A stretch of DNA of 64,000 bases from an uncultured Granulosicoccus sp. (GCA_947492525.1 CANLNQ010000011.1:124001-188000); one strand, 5' to 3'; positions 26,592-37,610 are shown, counted from the first letter of the stretch. A program made the numbers and translations. Notes: generated by a model from the sequence alone, not told the origin.

Positions 26592-29216
26592 TCAGGCCGA
26601 GAGCCGCGACTCGATCAGAGCGCGTGCGGCCGTGAAAGCCTCGTCGACCTTGTCCAGGGAATCCGCGCCGCCTTGAGCCATGTCTGCTCTGCCACCGCCA
26701 CGCCCCCCCATCACGGCTGCCACTTCCTTGAGCAGTTCGCCGGCCTTCAGAGAACCATGCCTGGATTCAGCGACCGTGGCGATCAAGGCCACCTTGCCAT
26801 CCTTCTCGCTGGCCAGCACGATCACACTGTCACTGAGCTTCTGGCGCAGCTGATCCATCAATGTACGCAAGGCCTTGGCATCCGCATCCGGCACGACCTT
26901 CAACAGGACGCTTGAAGCGGCGATGTTCTCGGCTTCCGCCGCCAGATCACTGCCAGCACTGGCCGCCAGCCGTGCCTGGAGCTGCTCGACCTGACGCGAC
27001 AGTTCGCGATTGCGGGTCTGCAGTTGCTTGAGTTTGGGCAGCACATCGCTCTTGGGAGACTTGAGCGCTGCGGCCACCTCTTCGAGCTGGTGCTCGAGAG
27101 ACTGTGAGTGCTCGAGCGCAGCGGCACCGCTGACAGCCGAGATTCGGCGTATCCCGGTAGACAGACCACCTTCGCTCAACACCTTGACACCACCCAGTTC
27201 TCCGGTTGCGCCCACATGTGTACCGCCACACAGCTCGACCGATCGATCACCCAGTCTCACGACACGCACGACATCCCCGTACTTTTCACCGAACAGCGCC
27301 ATGGCACCCTCGGCGATCGCCTCGTCCATGGACATCTCACGTGTATCGCACGGACTGTTGGCGCGAATTTCCTCATCAATCCATTTCTCGATGCTCACCC
27401 GCTGTGCTTCTGTGACGGGGACATCGTGGGAAAAATCGAATCGCAGGTACTTGTCGTTCACCAGAGAGCCTTTCTGCTCGACATGGGTGCCCAGAACCGA
27501 GCGCAACGCGCCATGGAGCAGATGGGTGGCTGAATGATTCTGCCGGATGCGATTGCGTCGGGCCGCGTCGATACAGGCGAGAACCGTATCGCCAACGGCC
27601 AGTGAGCCGCCGCCAAGCGTACCGGCGTGCGCGAAGGCCTGTCGCTGCTTCTGCGTGTCAATCACCTCGAACAGTGCCTGCCCGTTGTCAATGGATTTCA
27701 GGGTGCCCACATCACCGACCTGGCCACCAGACTCACCGTAGAACGGAGTCTTGTCCAGAACAACCCAGGCATCCTGACCCGGCTCGATGCCTTGCACGGA
27801 CTCGCCATCCACGAAGAGCTCGCTGATTCGAGCCTGGCATTCATTCTCGGTATAGCCGACGAATTCGGTGGTTGTGCTGGTCTGGAAGTCCAATCCCTGA
27901 GCGGCGAACTTGCTGGCCGCCCTGGCCTTGGAGCGCTGCGCTTCCATGCACGATTCGAAACCTTCGGTATCGACATCCAGTTCGCGTTCGCGGGCGATAT
28001 CCCCCGTCAGATCGGCAGGGAAACCGTAGGTGTCGTAGAGCTTGAAGATGACCTCGCCGGGAATGGTCTTGTCAGTCAGATTGGCAATTTCCTCATCCAG
28101 AATGACAAGGCCATCGGACAATGTCTTGGCGAAACGCTCTTCTTCGCGCAGCAACTGCTGTTCGACTTCAGACTGCATGGCGCTCAGTTCAGGGTAGGCC
28201 TGACCCATCTGCTTGACCAGAGATGCCACGAGTTTGTGGAAAAACGGTTCCGTAGCACCCAACTTGTTGCCGTGTCTGACTGCACGGCGGATGATCCGGC
28301 GCAGAACATAGCCTCTGCCCTCGTTACTCGGCAGTACGCCGTCGACAATCAGGAAGGAGCAGGATCGCAGGTGATCGGTGATGACTCTGAGCGAGGGGTT
28401 ATCCAGATCCTGCCGACCCAGCAAGCGAGCGGTGTCCTTGATCAGGTGGGCAAACAGGTCGATCTCGTAATTGCTATGGACGTGTTGCAACACGGCAGCA
28501 ATGCGCTCCAGCCCCATCCCCGTATCCACACACGGTTTTGGCAGCGGTGTCATGGTGCCGTCGGCTGAGCGGTCGAACTGCATGAAAACCAGATTCCAGA
28601 TCTCGATGTAGCGATCACCGTCCTCTTCCGGGGATCCTGGCGGACCACCCCAGACCTCTTCACCGTGATCGTAGAAGATTTCCGAACACGGCCCACACGG
28701 GCCGGTATCGCCCATCATCCAGAAATTGTCCTTCGCACCGATGCGTATGACGCGCTCAGCCGGTACACCGATGTCATTGACCCAGATGCTCTCCGCCTCG
28801 TCATCTTCCTCGAATACGGTGACCCAGAGCTTGTCGGCCGGCAAACCGAGAGTGCCGGTCAGAAATGTCCAGGCAAAGCGGATGGCATCATGTTTGAAGT
28901 AATCACCGAAGCTGAAATTTCCCAGCATTTCGAAGAAGGTATGGTGCCTTGCGGTGTAGCCGACATTATCCAGATCGTTGTGCTTGCCGCCGGCGCGTAC
29001 ACAGCGCTGCGAGGTTGTCGCTCGAGAGTAGTCTCTGACTTCGTCACCGGTGAAGACATCCTTGAACTGCACCATGCCGGCATTGGTGAACAGCAAGGTC
29101 TTGTCATTGCCGGGCACCAGAGAACCGGATGCCACGATTTCATGCCCTTGACTGGCAAAGAACTGCAGAAACTGTTCTCGAATCTGAGAGGTAGTGACAG
29201 GTATTGAAGCTGGCAT
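26592..29216 (-). CDS. alaS: Alanine-tRNA ligase
   Basis: An 874-residue enzyme of normal length. The catalytic domain includes [20 protein letters not shown] and the class II motifs ([17 protein letters not shown]). The editing domain zinc ligands appear in [13 protein letters not shown] and CGGTH. The C-terminal oligomerisation/C-Ala domain ends with [14 protein letters not shown] and [14 protein letters not shown]. It charges tRNA-Ala and removes misactivated Ser or Gly. A large number of open frames on the opposite strand are shadows. It lies between recX and lysC, the standard gammaproteobacterial position. Confidence 0.98.
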   Translation of the reverse strand: MPASIPVTTSQIREQFLQFFASQGHEIVASGSLVPGNDKTLLFTNAGMVQFKDVFTGDEVRDYSRATTSQRCVRAGGKHNDLDNVGYTARHHTFFEMLGNFSFGDYFKHDAIRFAWTFLTGTLGLPADKLWVTVFEEDDEAESIWVNDIGVPAERVIRIGAKDNFWMMGDTGPCGPCSEIFYDHGEEVWGGPPGSPEEDGDRYIEIWNLVFMQFDRSADGTMTPLPKPCVDTGMGLERIAAVLQHVHSNYEIDLFAHLIKDTARLLGRQDLDNPSLRVITDHLRSCSFLIVDGVLPSNEGRGYVLRRIIRRAVRHGNKLGATEPFFHKLVASLVKQMGQAYPELSAMQSEVEQQLLREEERFAKTLSDGLVILDEEIANLTDKTIPGEVIFKLYDTYGFPADLTGDIARERELDVDTEGFESCMEAQRSKARAASKFAAQGLDFQTSTTTEFVGYTENECQARISELFVDGESVQGIEPGQDAWVVLDKTPFYGESGGQVGDVGTLKSIDNGQALFEVIDTQKQRQAFAHAGTLGGGSLAVGDTVLACIDAARRNRIRQNHSATHLLHGALRSVLGTHVEQKGSLVNDKYLRFDFSHDVPVTEAQRVSIEKWIDEEIRANSPCDTREMSMDEAIAEGAMALFGEKYGDVVRVVRLGDRSVELCGGTHVGATGELGGVKVLSEGGLSTGIRRISAVSGAAALEHSQSLEHQLEEVAAALKSPKSDVLPKLKQLQTRNRELSRQVEQLQARLAASAGSDLAAEAENIAASSVLLKVVPDADAKALRTLMDQLRQKLSDSVIVLASEKDGKVALIATVAESRHGSLKAGELLKEVAAVMGGRGGGRADMAQGGADSLDKVDEAFTAARALIESRLSA

Positions 29217-29314
29217 GGCGGGCCACGGACAATCGAAAGGGTCGATAGTGTAGCCGGAGCGCGGCCTCTCGTGTACAGCCTCGTGGAATCAGTGGATCAA
29301 AACCGTGGAAACGA

Positions 29315-29827
29315 TCAATCCGAAGACGATCTCGCCAATTCCTTTCGCAGCCTGTTCAGTCCCCTGAGCGCATCACTGGATGAAAAACCGCGACGTTGAA
29401 GAAATCTGGCAATGCGAGAGGTGCTCTGCTGCCCGGTATCGGCGATTTCATGCGGCGTAAAGCGTTTGGCGACGACTGATTCCGCCTGTTCGCTCCAATC
29501 CACCGTCAGCTGGCGCAAGGCACGCTGAACGAGGTGAGAATCGATTCCCCGTTCGGCGAGCTTTGACCGTATGGACAAAGGCCCATAACCGTGATTCATG
29601 CGTTGCTCCGCATAAAGCTCGGCGTAACGTTCATCGTTGAGGTAGTTGGCACTGACAAGATCGGCCAGTGCTTCCTCGATGGCCTCCGAGCCATGCTCAC
29701 GCTGCTGCAGCTTGCGCGTCAACTCGAAGGTGGAGTGATCCCGCCTGGCCAGCAGGCGGATTGCAGCAACATAAGCCTGATGAGCGGCCTTGCGGGCCAG
29801 CTCTTCAGGCGTTTCGGCCTTGCTCAT
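29315..29827 (-). CDS. recX: Regulatory protein RecX
   Basis: A 170-residue helical protein with three-helix repeats typical of RecX: AIRLLARRDHSTFELTRKL, DLVSANYLNDERYAELY and NHGYGPLSIRSKLAERGID. RecX binds in the groove of RecA filaments and inhibits strand exchange and ATP hydrolysis, limiting the SOS response. The start lies 52 bases behind the recA stop on the same strand, so the two are probably cotranscribed with partial read-through. Confidence 0.95.
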   Translation of the reverse strand: MSKAETPEELARKAAHQAYVAAIRLLARRDHSTFELTRKLQQREHGSEAIEEALADLVSANYLNDERYAELYAEQRMNHGYGPLSIRSKLAERGIDSHLVQRALRQLTVDWSEQAESVVAKRFTPHEIADTGQQSTSRIARFLQRRGFSSSDALRGLNRLRKELARSSSD

Positions 29828-29879
29828 TTGCAGTGACTGGCCAGGCAGCCAGCGACTGACACCGAGCGGCGGAAGAATC

Positions 29880-30920
29880 TCAAGCCTCGACTTCGGCTGT
29901 TTCCTCGCTCTCCTTCTTCAGACTGTCCGGCTTGGGCAGCAGGATTTCTCGCAGCTTCTCATCGATCTCATTGGCGATTTCAGGGTTTTCAATCAGGTGT
30001 TTGCGAACATTCTCCTTGCCCTGACCAATGCGGTCACCGTTGTAGCTGTACCAGGCTCCGGCCTTGTCGACCAGTCCATTCTGCACGCCCAGATCAATCA
30101 GCTCACCCTCTCTCGACACGCCTTCGCCATAGAGAATCTCGAATTCGGTCTGGCGAAAGGGTGGCGCCATCTTGTTCTTGACGACCTTGACCCGGGTTTC
30201 GTTACCCACGATTTCGTCGCCTCGCTTGATAGCGCCGATACGACGGATATCCAGACGCACCGAGCAGTAGAACTTCAGCGCATTACCGCCGGTAGTGGTT
30301 TCGGGGCTACCGAACATGACACCGATCTTCATGCGGATCTGGTTGATGAAGATGACCAGCGTGTTGGTGCGTTTGATGTTACCGGTCAGCTTGCGCAGCG
30401 CCTGTGACATGAGTCGCGCCTGCAGGCCAACGTGCGAATCGCCCATATCGCCTTCGATCTCGGCCTTCGGGGTCAGCGCCGCGACGGAATCGACCACGAT
30501 GATATCGACCGCGCTGGATCGCACCAGCATATCGACGATTTCCAGCGCCTGGTCGCCGGTATCCGGCTGCGAGATCAACAATTCGTCGACATCGACACCC
30601 AGTTTACGGGCATAGACGGGATCCAGCGCATGCTCGGCATCGACAAATGCCGCGGTGCCGCCTGCCTTCTGACATTCGGCAATGACTTGCAGTGTCATCG
30701 TGGTCTTGCCCGAAGACTCCGGGCCGTAGATTTCGCATATACGTCCGCGAGGCAGACCGCCAATGCCCAACGCCAGATCCAGACCCAGCGAACCGGTGGA
30801 GATGACATCGATATCTCGAGAGACAGAATCGTCTCCCATGCGCATGATGGTGCCCTTGCCAAATTGCTTTTCAATCTGGCCAAGCGCCGCAGACAGCGCC
30901 TTCTTCTTGTTGTCGTCCAC
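29880..30920 (-). CDS. recA: Recombinase RecA
   Basis: A 346-residue recombinase. The Walker A is GPESSGKTT (about residue 67), the Walker B is in [15 protein letters not shown], the DNA-binding loop L1 is [20 protein letters not shown], and loop L2 includes [18 protein letters not shown]. The acidic C-terminal tail ends [11 protein letters not shown]. It starts with GTG, preceded by GGAGA. It catalyses homologous pairing and activates LexA cleavage. A LexA-type operator (31033-31048) lies 113 bases upstream of the start codon, so SOS induction is likely. Confidence 0.98.
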   Translation of the reverse strand: MDDNKKKALSAALGQIEKQFGKGTIMRMGDDSVSRDIDVISTGSLGLDLALGIGGLPRGRICEIYGPESSGKTTMTLQVIAECQKAGGTAAFVDAEHALDPVYARKLGVDVDELLISQPDTGDQALEIVDMLVRSSAVDIIVVDSVAALTPKAEIEGDMGDSHVGLQARLMSQALRKLTGNIKRTNTLVIFINQIRMKIGVMFGSPETTTGGNALKFYCSVRLDIRRIGAIKRGDEIVGNETRVKVVKNKMAPPFRQTEFEILYGEGVSREGELIDLGVQNGLVDKAGAWYSYNGDRIGQGKENVRKHLIENPEIANEIDEKLREILLPKPDSLKKESEETAEVEA

Positions 30921-31032
30921 TGCTTTGTTCTCCGTTCAATTCAATTGCGGAACCGCCACTCCATGGCAACTGTCCGATGAACGGATTATTTCACAAACAA
31001 GAAACGGATTGGGCCTTCCTACCGTTAAAAGA

Positions 31033-31048
31033 CTGTAAATATTTTCAG
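31033..31048. promoter_or_regulatory. LexA (SOS) box upstream of recA
   Basis: CTGTAAATATTTTCAG fits the gammaproteobacterial/E. coli LexA consensus CTG-N10-CAG with an A/T-rich core. It is in the recA upstream region, 113 bases before its GTG, and overlaps the last codons of the small upstream gene. A lexA gene is not in the window. Confidence 0.82.
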
Positions 31049-31374
31049 TCAGTGTGCTGGCTTCGACATTCGTCGTAACTGCCGGGTTTCAACTCTTCCT
31101 GCTCCTGGCACAAGGTCTCCAGCTCGTCTTCGACCAAGGCCTTGCGGGCTTCCTGTTCTGCCAGAGCCTCGCGCACCTGCTCGACCTTGTCTGCGGTCTC
31201 GTCACGATTGGCCAGCACTTCCTCGAGCAGCTCTTTCTGCTCCGCGATGTACTTCTCCAGCTCTTCGACGGACAACTCCTGTTGTTGCGCCATCGCCGCG
31301 CTGGACAGGCCTATCGACAGGGCCAGCAACAGGGTCGACATGATCGAGCCGGATCGTCCTTCCATTATTCTCAT
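31045..31374 (-). CDS. Small periplasmic coiled-coil protein (unknown)
   Basis: 109 residues from the ATG at 31374; in-frame ATGs at 31365 and 31341 could also serve. The signal peptide is STLLLALSIGLSSAAMA, cleaved before QQQEL. The mature ~80 residues are highly charged and helical with a heptad look (VEELEKYIAEQKELLEEVLA, KVEQVREALAEQEARKAL), and end with two cysteines (LCQEQEE, DECRSQ) that may form a disulphide. No family is recognised. It lies between the CinA-like gene (10-base gap, same strand) and recA; its 3' end carries the LexA box of recA. Confidence 0.78.
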   Translation of the reverse strand: MRIMEGRSGSIMSTLLLALSIGLSSAAMAQQQELSVEELEKYIAEQKELLEEVLANRDETADKVEQVREALAEQEARKALVEDELETLCQEQEELKPGSYDECRSQHTD

Positions 31375-31384
31375 GCTGTTCACT

Positions 31385-31927
31385 TCACTCCCGGTTCCGA
31401 ATCCGCGCGATGGTACCACGCAAGGCGTGCAGCACCGCCTGTTCGCGCACAGCCAGACGGTCTCCCTGCAGATGCAACAACTCTGCCGATAATTGCCCGG
31501 CAACGGACCAACCCAACCAGACCGTACCCACGGGCTTGCCGGGCACCGCACCACCAGGGCCCGCAATACCACTGGCGGAGACCGCGATGGTGGCACCACT
31601 TTGCCGCTGCGCGCCCTGCGCCATCGCCAGCACACACGGCTTACTGACGGCACCGTGTTGTTCGAAGATGTCCGCCGGCACGCCCAACAACTGCTGCTTG
31701 GCACGGTTCGAATACGTAACCACCGATTGCTCGAACCAGGTGGAGCTGCCGGGCATATCGGTCAGCGCACCCGCGATCAGCCCTCCCGTGCACGATTCTG
31801 CCGTGGTCATGGTGGCCTTTTGCGCCAGCAACAGCGCTGCCAGCTCCGTCACCAGGCGCACTTTTTCGCCTTGCGCACCGGCATGGGCATCCTTCGCCGT
31901 CAGTTCTGGATCTTCTTTCATGGTCAT
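31385..31927 (-). CDS. pncC: Nicotinamide-nucleotide amidohydrolase (CinA C-terminal domain, PncC)
   Basis: A 180-residue stand-alone CinA C-terminal domain. Its signatures are TTAESCTGGLIAGALTDMPG, VVTYSNRAKQQLLGV, and VSASGIAGPGGAVPGKPVGTVWLG. The enzyme deamidates nicotinamide mononucleotide to nicotinate mononucleotide in NAD salvage. Position upstream of recA is the usual one for this gene in gammaproteobacteria. It is divergent from mutS with only 50 bases between start codons, and precedes the small periplasmic protein by 10 bases. Confidence 0.95.
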   Translation of the reverse strand: MTMKEDPELTAKDAHAGAQGEKVRLVTELAALLLAQKATMTTAESCTGGLIAGALTDMPGSSTWFEQSVVTYSNRAKQQLLGVPADIFEQHGAVSKPCVLAMAQGAQRQSGATIAVSASGIAGPGGAVPGKPVGTVWLGWSVAGQLSAELLHLQGDRLAVREQAVLHALRGTIARIRNRE

Positions 31928-31977
31928 GAGTCAGTCTCTTTCTGTCAGCAGCGCGTTCACTGAGTACACTATGCATC

Positions 31978-34608
31978 ATGACGCAGAGCACACATACCCC
32001 CATGATGCAGCAGTATCTGGGCATCAAGGCAAAATACCCGGAATCCCTTCTGTTCTATCGAATGGGAGACTTCTACGAGCTCTTCTATGAGGATGCCCGC
32101 CGGGCTGCCGAGCTGCTGGATATAACGCTGACCGCCAGAGGCAAAAGCGGTGGTGAACCCATTCCCATGGCGGGCATCCCCTACCACGCCGCCGACAACT
32201 ATCTTGGCCGACTGGTCCGCCTTGGCCTTTCCGTGGCCATCTGCGAACAGACCGGAGCCGTGTCCAACAAGGGACCGGTTACGCGCGAAGTGGTTCGCGT
32301 GGTGACACCCGGCACACTGACCGAGGAATCACTGCTGGCCGCCCGCTCGGTAGCCATGCTGGTCTGTGTCAGTGAAGGCAGCGCCGCTGGCGGGTACGGC
32401 ATTGCTGCGCTGGACGTGGCCGCAGGCGACCTGTCCGTCATGCAGGTGCCTGATCTGACAGGCCTGCAGGCGGAAATCTCCCGTCTGGATCCGGCCGAGC
32501 TGTTGTTGTCCGAGGACAGTCGCCTGCAGGACGAATTCGCCACACTGACTTGTCGCAGGCGCGCCCCCTGGCTGTTCGATCTCAGCGCTTGTCGAAAACT
32601 GCTGACAGGCCATTTCAAGGTGAGGAACCTCGAAGCGTTCGGCTGCGACGATATGGAACTTGCGATCCGGGCCGCCGCCGTGGCGCTGGGCTATGCCCGT
32701 GAGACACAGCTCAACAGCCTGGAACAGGTCAGCAACCTGCGCGTGGAGAACGCCGCGGACACGGTCATTCTGGATCCGGGCACCCGGCGTCACCTGGAGC
32801 TGGTGGAAAATACCCGTCAGGAAGAGTCCAATACCTTGTTCAGCGTTATCGATCGCACCGCCAATCCCATGGGGACGCGCAAACTGCGTGCGTGGTTGCA
32901 GCAACCGATCAGAGATCGAAAACGCATTGCTCATCGCCAGGATCGAGTCGAGGCCTTGATGCAGGATGAAACCTGCAACGACATCGCGACAACACTCTCC
33001 GGCATGCACGATATGGAACGCATCCTGACGCGGATCCTGCTGGGCAGTGCGCAACCCAGAGAGCTGGAACGTCTGCGACTGAGCCTGGAACGCCTGCCAG
33101 AGCTCGTGACCCTGTTGCAAGGGGTGAACGAGCGTATCGATTCGGTTCCGTTGTCCTCGACACTGGCGACGCTGCAGCAACCCGTCACCGCCGACCGGTT
33201 TCTCGAACGGGCCATCTGCGAGAACCCGCCCGTCGTGCTACGAGACGGTGGCGTCATTGCAGCGGGCTTCGATGCAGAGCTGGACGAATTGCGCTCGCTC
33301 AGTGGTGACGCCAGTGATTATCTGGCGCAGATGGAACAGCGCGAAAAAGAGGCCACCGGTATCAGCTCCCTGAAGGTTGGCTACAACCGGGTTCACGGCT
33401 TCTATATAGAGACCAACCGCCAGAGCGAGCCACCGGCACACTACATTCGCCGGCAGACACTGAAGAGCACCGAACGCTACATTACGCCAGAACTCAAGGA
33501 GCATGAAGACAAGGTGCTCGGCGCCCGGGAAAAGGCGCTGGCCAGAGAGCGAGAGCTGTATGCCGGGGTGCTCGACACCCTGAAACAGGAACTGAATACG
33601 CTGCGCAACATTGCTCAGAGTGTTGCCGAGCTCGATGTACTGAACAGTTTTGCCCGGATCGCTGTCGAGCATGACTGGCGCCGCCCGGAGTTGACGGAAC
33701 AGACCGGCATTCGTATCGACGAAGGCCGTCATCCGGTGATTGAAGCGCTCATTGACGAGCCCTTTGTCGCCAACCCCACCCACCTGGACGAGCGCTGCCG
33801 CATGCTGCTCATCACGGGCCCCAACATGGGCGGTAAATCGACCTTCATGCGACAGACAGCGCTGATTGCCCTGCTTGCCCATACCGGTAGCCATGTACCC
33901 GCAGCGAAGGCGGTGATCGGTCCGATAGACCGCATCTTCACGCGAATCGGTGCGTCGGATGATCTGGCGCGAGGCCAATCGACCTTCATGGTCGAGATGA
34001 CCGAGGCAGCCCACATCCTGCGAAATGCGTCTTCGAACAGCCTCGTTCTGATGGATGAAGTAGGCCGCGGCACCAGCACCTACGACGGCCTGTCGCTTGC
34101 CTGGGCCTGTGCAGAACACCTGGCCGAAGACAATCGCGCCCTGTGCCTGTTTGCCACCCACTATTTCGAACTGACGGCCATGGCCGATACGCACACGCAC
34201 ATCGAGAACGTGCATCTGGATGCCGTCGAACATGAAGGCAGGATCATCTTCATGCACAGCATCAAACAGGGCGCGACCGATCGCAGTTACGGGCTGCAAG
34301 TGGCTGAACTGGCGGGCCTGCCGGAGGCAGCGCTGCGCTATGCGCGAGAACGCCTGAGCGCGCTGGAGCAGCGTTCCGGCGAACTTACCGACGCGGCACC
34401 CGATCACCAGCCATCCGCGGATACCGAAGCGCCCGTTCAGGATAAAGTAACAGTGCGCAACGCCCCGGCAAGCCCGCAGCTGGACATGTTCAGCCCGGGT
34501 CAGGCCTTGCAGGAGTACCTGTCAGGACTGGATATCGACGCCCTGTCGCCTCGCCAGGCCATCGAGCATCTCTACGCGATGAGCGAGCTGGGCAACTGGA
34601 CATCCTGA
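31978..34608 (+). CDS. mutS: DNA mismatch repair protein MutS
   Basis: An 876-residue mismatch sensor. The mismatch-binding domain contains the Phe-x-Glu motif in [12 protein letters not shown] (about residue 33). The ATPase domain has Walker [14 protein letters not shown], Walker [17 protein letters not shown] and the switch ATHYFELT. The C-terminal dimerisation/tetramerisation helix ([19 protein letters not shown]) is present, so the protein is full length. The ATG at 31978 gives [20 protein letters not shown], matching the family start. It is divergent from the CinA-like gene. MutL is encoded 15 kb away in the same window. Confidence 0.98.
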   Translation: MTQSTHTPMMQQYLGIKAKYPESLLFYRMGDFYELFYEDARRAAELLDITLTARGKSGGEPIPMAGIPYHAADNYLGRLVRLGLSVAICEQTGAVSNKGPVTREVVRVVTPGTLTEESLLAARSVAMLVCVSEGSAAGGYGIAALDVAAGDLSVMQVPDLTGLQAEISRLDPAELLLSEDSRLQDEFATLTCRRRAPWLFDLSACRKLLTGHFKVRNLEAFGCDDMELAIRAAAVALGYARETQLNSLEQVSNLRVENAADTVILDPGTRRHLELVENTRQEESNTLFSVIDRTANPMGTRKLRAWLQQPIRDRKRIAHRQDRVEALMQDETCNDIATTLSGMHDMERILTRILLGSAQPRELERLRLSLERLPELVTLLQGVNERIDSVPLSSTLATLQQPVTADRFLERAICENPPVVLRDGGVIAAGFDAELDELRSLSGDASDYLAQMEQREKEATGISSLKVGYNRVHGFYIETNRQSEPPAHYIRRQTLKSTERYITPELKEHEDKVLGAREKALARERELYAGVLDTLKQELNTLRNIAQSVAELDVLNSFARIAVEHDWRRPELTEQTGIRIDEGRHPVIEALIDEPFVANPTHLDERCRMLLITGPNMGGKSTFMRQTALIALLAHTGSHVPAAKAVIGPIDRIFTRIGASDDLARGQSTFMVEMTEAAHILRNASSNSLVLMDEVGRGTSTYDGLSLAWACAEHLAEDNRALCLFATHYFELTAMADTHTHIENVHLDAVEHEGRIIFMHSIKQGATDRSYGLQVAELAGLPEAALRYARERLSALEQRSGELTDAAPDHQPSADTEAPVQDKVTVRNAPASPQLDMFSPGQALQEYLSGLDIDALSPRQAIEHLYAMSELGNWTS

Positions 34609-34663
34609 CAGTAATTCGCGCCATTCAATGGCACCTATCACCTTGGCATGCTACTTTACAGCG

Positions 34664-35524
34664 ATGACAAAATTCACTCGGGCCGGCCTTATCGTCAAGT
34701 TCAACGATGAGAGCGTCGCCAATACTCTTGCTGATGTCGTCGCGTGCCTCGAGGCACTCGACGTGGAAGTGGTGCTGGATAACAGCACGCGTGGACTGGT
34801 GGACGGTCGAAAGACCGTCGATACCAGCGAAATCGCCCGCAGCTGCGATCTGGCAGTCGTGATCGGGGGTGATGGCACCCTGCTCAGCGCCGCCCGGTCG
34901 CTGGTCGACCACCACATTCCCATTGTCGGAATCAATCGAGGCCGACTGGGTTTTCTGGTCGATGTATCACCGGATGGTGGCCTCGATGAACTCACACAGA
35001 TCGTCAAGGGACAGAACATCCAGGAAAACCGCGCCATGTTGCAGACTCGCATCCTGCGCGATGGCGAGTGCGTGGCCAGTTCCTATGCATTCAACGACAC
35101 CATCATTCGCGTCAAGGATGTACTGCAGATCATGGATTTCGACGTCATCATCGATGATGTACTGGTCACTCATCAGCGCGCCGATGGGCTGATAATCGCC
35201 ACACCGTCCGGCAGTACCGCCTATTCGCTGTCCAATGGCGGCCCGATCGTCGGGCCCACTCTGGATGCCCTGGTCGTTCAACCCATCTGCCCTCACACCC
35301 TGACCAGCCGCTCACTGATGGTGGATGCCAATTCCACCATTCGCGTTCATCTGTGGGACGACGACGTGGCAAGCGCACAAGTGATCTGTGATGGTCAGGT
35401 CTACATGGATGCCATGCTTGGCGACATGATCGAAGTCAAGCGCAATGTCAATCGCGTCATGCTGCTGCATCCCGAGAACTACGACTATCACCGCATATTG
35501 CGAGAAAAACTGAACTGGGGCTGA
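34664..35524 (+). CDS. nadK: NAD kinase
   Basis: 286 residues from the ATG at 34664 (MTKFTRAGLIVKF), which matches the family start better than the in-frame ATG at 34628. The NAD/ATP-binding GGDG motif is in VVIGGDGTLLSAAR, followed by GINRGRLGFLVDV, FNDTIIRV and PSGSTAYSLSNGGPIV. It phosphorylates NAD to NADP in the cytoplasm. It is 17 bases upstream of recN in the same direction; nadK-recN is a conserved pair in proteobacteria. Confidence 0.96.
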   Translation: MTKFTRAGLIVKFNDESVANTLADVVACLEALDVEVVLDNSTRGLVDGRKTVDTSEIARSCDLAVVIGGDGTLLSAARSLVDHHIPIVGINRGRLGFLVDVSPDGGLDELTQIVKGQNIQENRAMLQTRILRDGECVASSYAFNDTIIRVKDVLQIMDFDVIIDDVLVTHQRADGLIIATPSGSTAYSLSNGGPIVGPTLDALVVQPICPHTLTSRSLMVDANSTIRVHLWDDDVASAQVICDGQVYMDAMLGDMIEVKRNVNRVMLLHPENYDYHRILREKLNWG

Positions 35525-35541
35525 CCTTCGGAACCTGATCC

Positions 35542-37203
35542 GTGCTTACTCACCTTCATATCCGTCACTTCGCCATCATCGACTCCTCGGAGCTTGAGCT
35601 GGACACCGGCATGACAGCTCTGACGGGGGAAACCGGCGCTGGCAAATCGATCCTGCTGGACGCTCTGGGACTCATTCTGGGTGCAAGAGCCAGCGCCGAT
35701 ACGATCCAGCAAGGTGCTGACAGGGCTGATATCACGGCCAGCTTCAACCTCGACCAACTACCCGCCGTCAGCCAGTGGCTGATTGCCCATGAGCTGGATG
35801 CCGACAACGATTGCCTGATCCGCAGGACTCTGTCCAGCAATGGTAAATCGCGAGCCACGATCAACGATGTGCCAGTGTCTGTGCAGAGCCTCAAGGCACT
35901 TGGCGAACAACTGGTCACGATACATGGCCAGCATGCACATCAGACACTGGGCAAATCAGCCCAACAGAGAGATCTGCTCGATCGGTATGCCGGCGGCGCT
36001 CAATATCAGCGAGTGTCCCGAGCCTTCGACGCCTGGAAGACGGCCCATGAGGCCGTCGAGGACCTGGAGCGCAATGCCCATGAGCGCCTGCAGCGCACGG
36101 ATCTGCTGAATTTCCAGTTGCAGGAGTTCGATGAGCTGGATATCGGCAACGCTACCGTGGAAGAGATCGAGTCGGAACACCGATGGCTGGCCAATAGCGA
36201 CAGGATTCTGTCATTGGGCGAGCAGGCCTTGAGTGCGATCGATGAAACAGCCTATCCCGCCCTCAACAAGGCCACACCGCCGCTGAGTGAGTTGGTACAG
36301 ATGGATGAACAACTGCGCGAAGCACTCGATCTGGTTGAGTCTGCGACCATCCAGATAACCGAATCAGCGCATCTGATACGCAGCACACTCGGCAGGCTCG
36401 ATCATGACGACAGCCGCTTGAACTGGCTGGACCAGAAGCTTGCCACACTGCACTCCCTGGCTCGCAAACACCAGTGCGACATGAGCGATCTGCCGGAGGT
36501 GGAGCACAGCTTGCGTCAGGAATACGAGACCTTGACAGATCCGGGCAAGGCCAGTGATGAACTGGTCCGCGAGCGTGACGCCCTGCGGGCGATCTATGAC
36601 GAAGAGGCCTTGAAACTGACGCGTCACCGACGTCGCCACGCAAAGAAACTGGCTGCGACCATTACCGCCACGATGCAGGAACTCAGCATGGCCGGTGGCG
36701 TATTCGAGATCCGGATAGACACGGACGAAACGCAGCCGCAGAGACTGGGTAATGACAGCGTGCACTTTCTCGTCAGTCCGAATCCGGGCGTTGATCCGGG
36801 GCCATTGTCGCGAGTTGCCTCTGGCGGTGAACTCTCACGCATCAGCCTGTGCATGACGCTGGCAGCACTCGACTCCCACGCCGTACCCACACTGGTGTTC
36901 GATGAAGTCGATTCAGGCGTCGGAGGCGCCGTCGCCATCAAGGTCGGTCAGATGCTCAGGCAGGTTGGCAGTCAATCCCAGGTACTTTGCGTCACGCATC
37001 TGCCTCAGGTTGCCTCACAGGCGCACCATCACCTGCAGGTTGCCAAGGATGTGACGAAAGGCAAGACTCGCACGCGCGTTCAGGCACTCGATGGCAAGGC
37101 TGTCAGGGATGAGATCGCCCGTATGCTCGGCGGAGAAAAGGTGACGACCAAGAGTCGCCAGCACGCTCAGGAAATGCTGGATTCCGCCTCTTCATCCTCA
37201 TGA
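35542..37203 (+). CDS. recN: DNA repair protein RecN
   Basis: A 553-residue SMC-like ATPase. The N-terminal Walker A is GETGAGKSILLDALGL, the middle is a long coiled coil, and the C-terminal ABC signature VASGGELSRISLCMTLA and Walker B TLVFDEVDSGVGGAVA complete the head. It starts with GTG at 35542. RecN tethers DNA ends in double-strand break repair. There is no separate LexA box in the 17-base gap to nadK. The last 37 bases overlap the 3' end of the convergent fur gene. Confidence 0.96.
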   Translation: MLTHLHIRHFAIIDSSELELDTGMTALTGETGAGKSILLDALGLILGARASADTIQQGADRADITASFNLDQLPAVSQWLIAHELDADNDCLIRRTLSSNGKSRATINDVPVSVQSLKALGEQLVTIHGQHAHQTLGKSAQQRDLLDRYAGGAQYQRVSRAFDAWKTAHEAVEDLERNAHERLQRTDLLNFQLQEFDELDIGNATVEEIESEHRWLANSDRILSLGEQALSAIDETAYPALNKATPPLSELVQMDEQLREALDLVESATIQITESAHLIRSTLGRLDHDDSRLNWLDQKLATLHSLARKHQCDMSDLPEVEHSLRQEYETLTDPGKASDELVRERDALRAIYDEEALKLTRHRRRHAKKLAATITATMQELSMAGGVFEIRIDTDETQPQRLGNDSVHFLVSPNPGVDPGPLSRVASGGELSRISLCMTLAALDSHAVPTLVFDEVDSGVGGAVAIKVGQMLRQVGSQSQVLCVTHLPQVASQAHHHLQVAKDVTKGKTRTRVQALDGKAVRDEIARMLGGEKVTTKSRQHAQEMLDSASSSS

Positions 37204-37610
37204 TATTCACCGTACAGGATGATCTTGTGGTCAGTGAGCGAGTACCCCAGTTCCCGGGCTATCTCGTTCAGCCGTCTTTCGATCAGCTCGTCCTTGAATT
37301 CAGACACCTTGCCTGACTTGACGCAGACGATATGGTCATGGTTGTCACCGGTGTCCAGCTCGAAGATTGCCTGCCCGCCATCGAAGTGGTGGCGCGTGAC
37401 AAGCCCGGCCGCCTCGAATTGTGTCAGTACCCGGTAGACCGTCGCCAGGCCGACATCACTGCCTTGCTTGAGCAGGGCCTTGTAGACGTCCTCAGCGCTC
37501 ATATGATGCTGTTCGGCACCCTCGAGTATTTCGAGTATATTCAGTCTCGGCAACGTCACTTTCAGACCGGCTTTGCGCAGGTCTCGTGAAATGGTCTGAT
37601 TGTGCGTCAT
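37167..37610 (-). CDS. fur: Ferric uptake regulator Fur
   Basis: 147 residues from the ATG at 37610 (MTHNQTISRDLRKAGLKVTLPR); an upstream in-frame start would add a non-conserved leader. The winged helix includes LNILEILEGAEQHHMSAEDVY and DVGLATVYRVLTQFEAAGLV. The metal sites are in HHFDGGQAIFELDTGDNHDH. The structural-zinc CxxC of E. coli Fur is absent: the second cysteine position reads Ser in CVKSGKV, as in some other gammaproteobacterial Fur proteins. It is a Fe2+-dependent repressor. Its 3' end overlaps recN convergently by 37 bases, and it is divergent from bamE with 86 bases between starts. Confidence 0.95.
   Translation of the reverse strand: MTHNQTISRDLRKAGLKVTLPRLNILEILEGAEQHHMSAEDVYKALLKQGSDVGLATVYRVLTQFEAAGLVTRHHFDGGQAIFELDTGDNHDHIVCVKSGKVSEFKDELIERRLNEIARELGYSLTDHKIILYGEYHEDEEAESSIS

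Noticed and set aside
28665-29207. 180-residue plus-strand frame opposite alaS, and similar long frames at 27627-28568
   Set aside because: Antisense shadows of alaS codon bias; the alaS frame is complete and conserved.
35521-35541. LexA box upstream of recN, as in E. coli
   Set aside because: The short gap after nadK has no CTG-N10-CAG site; recN appears to depend on the nadK transcript.
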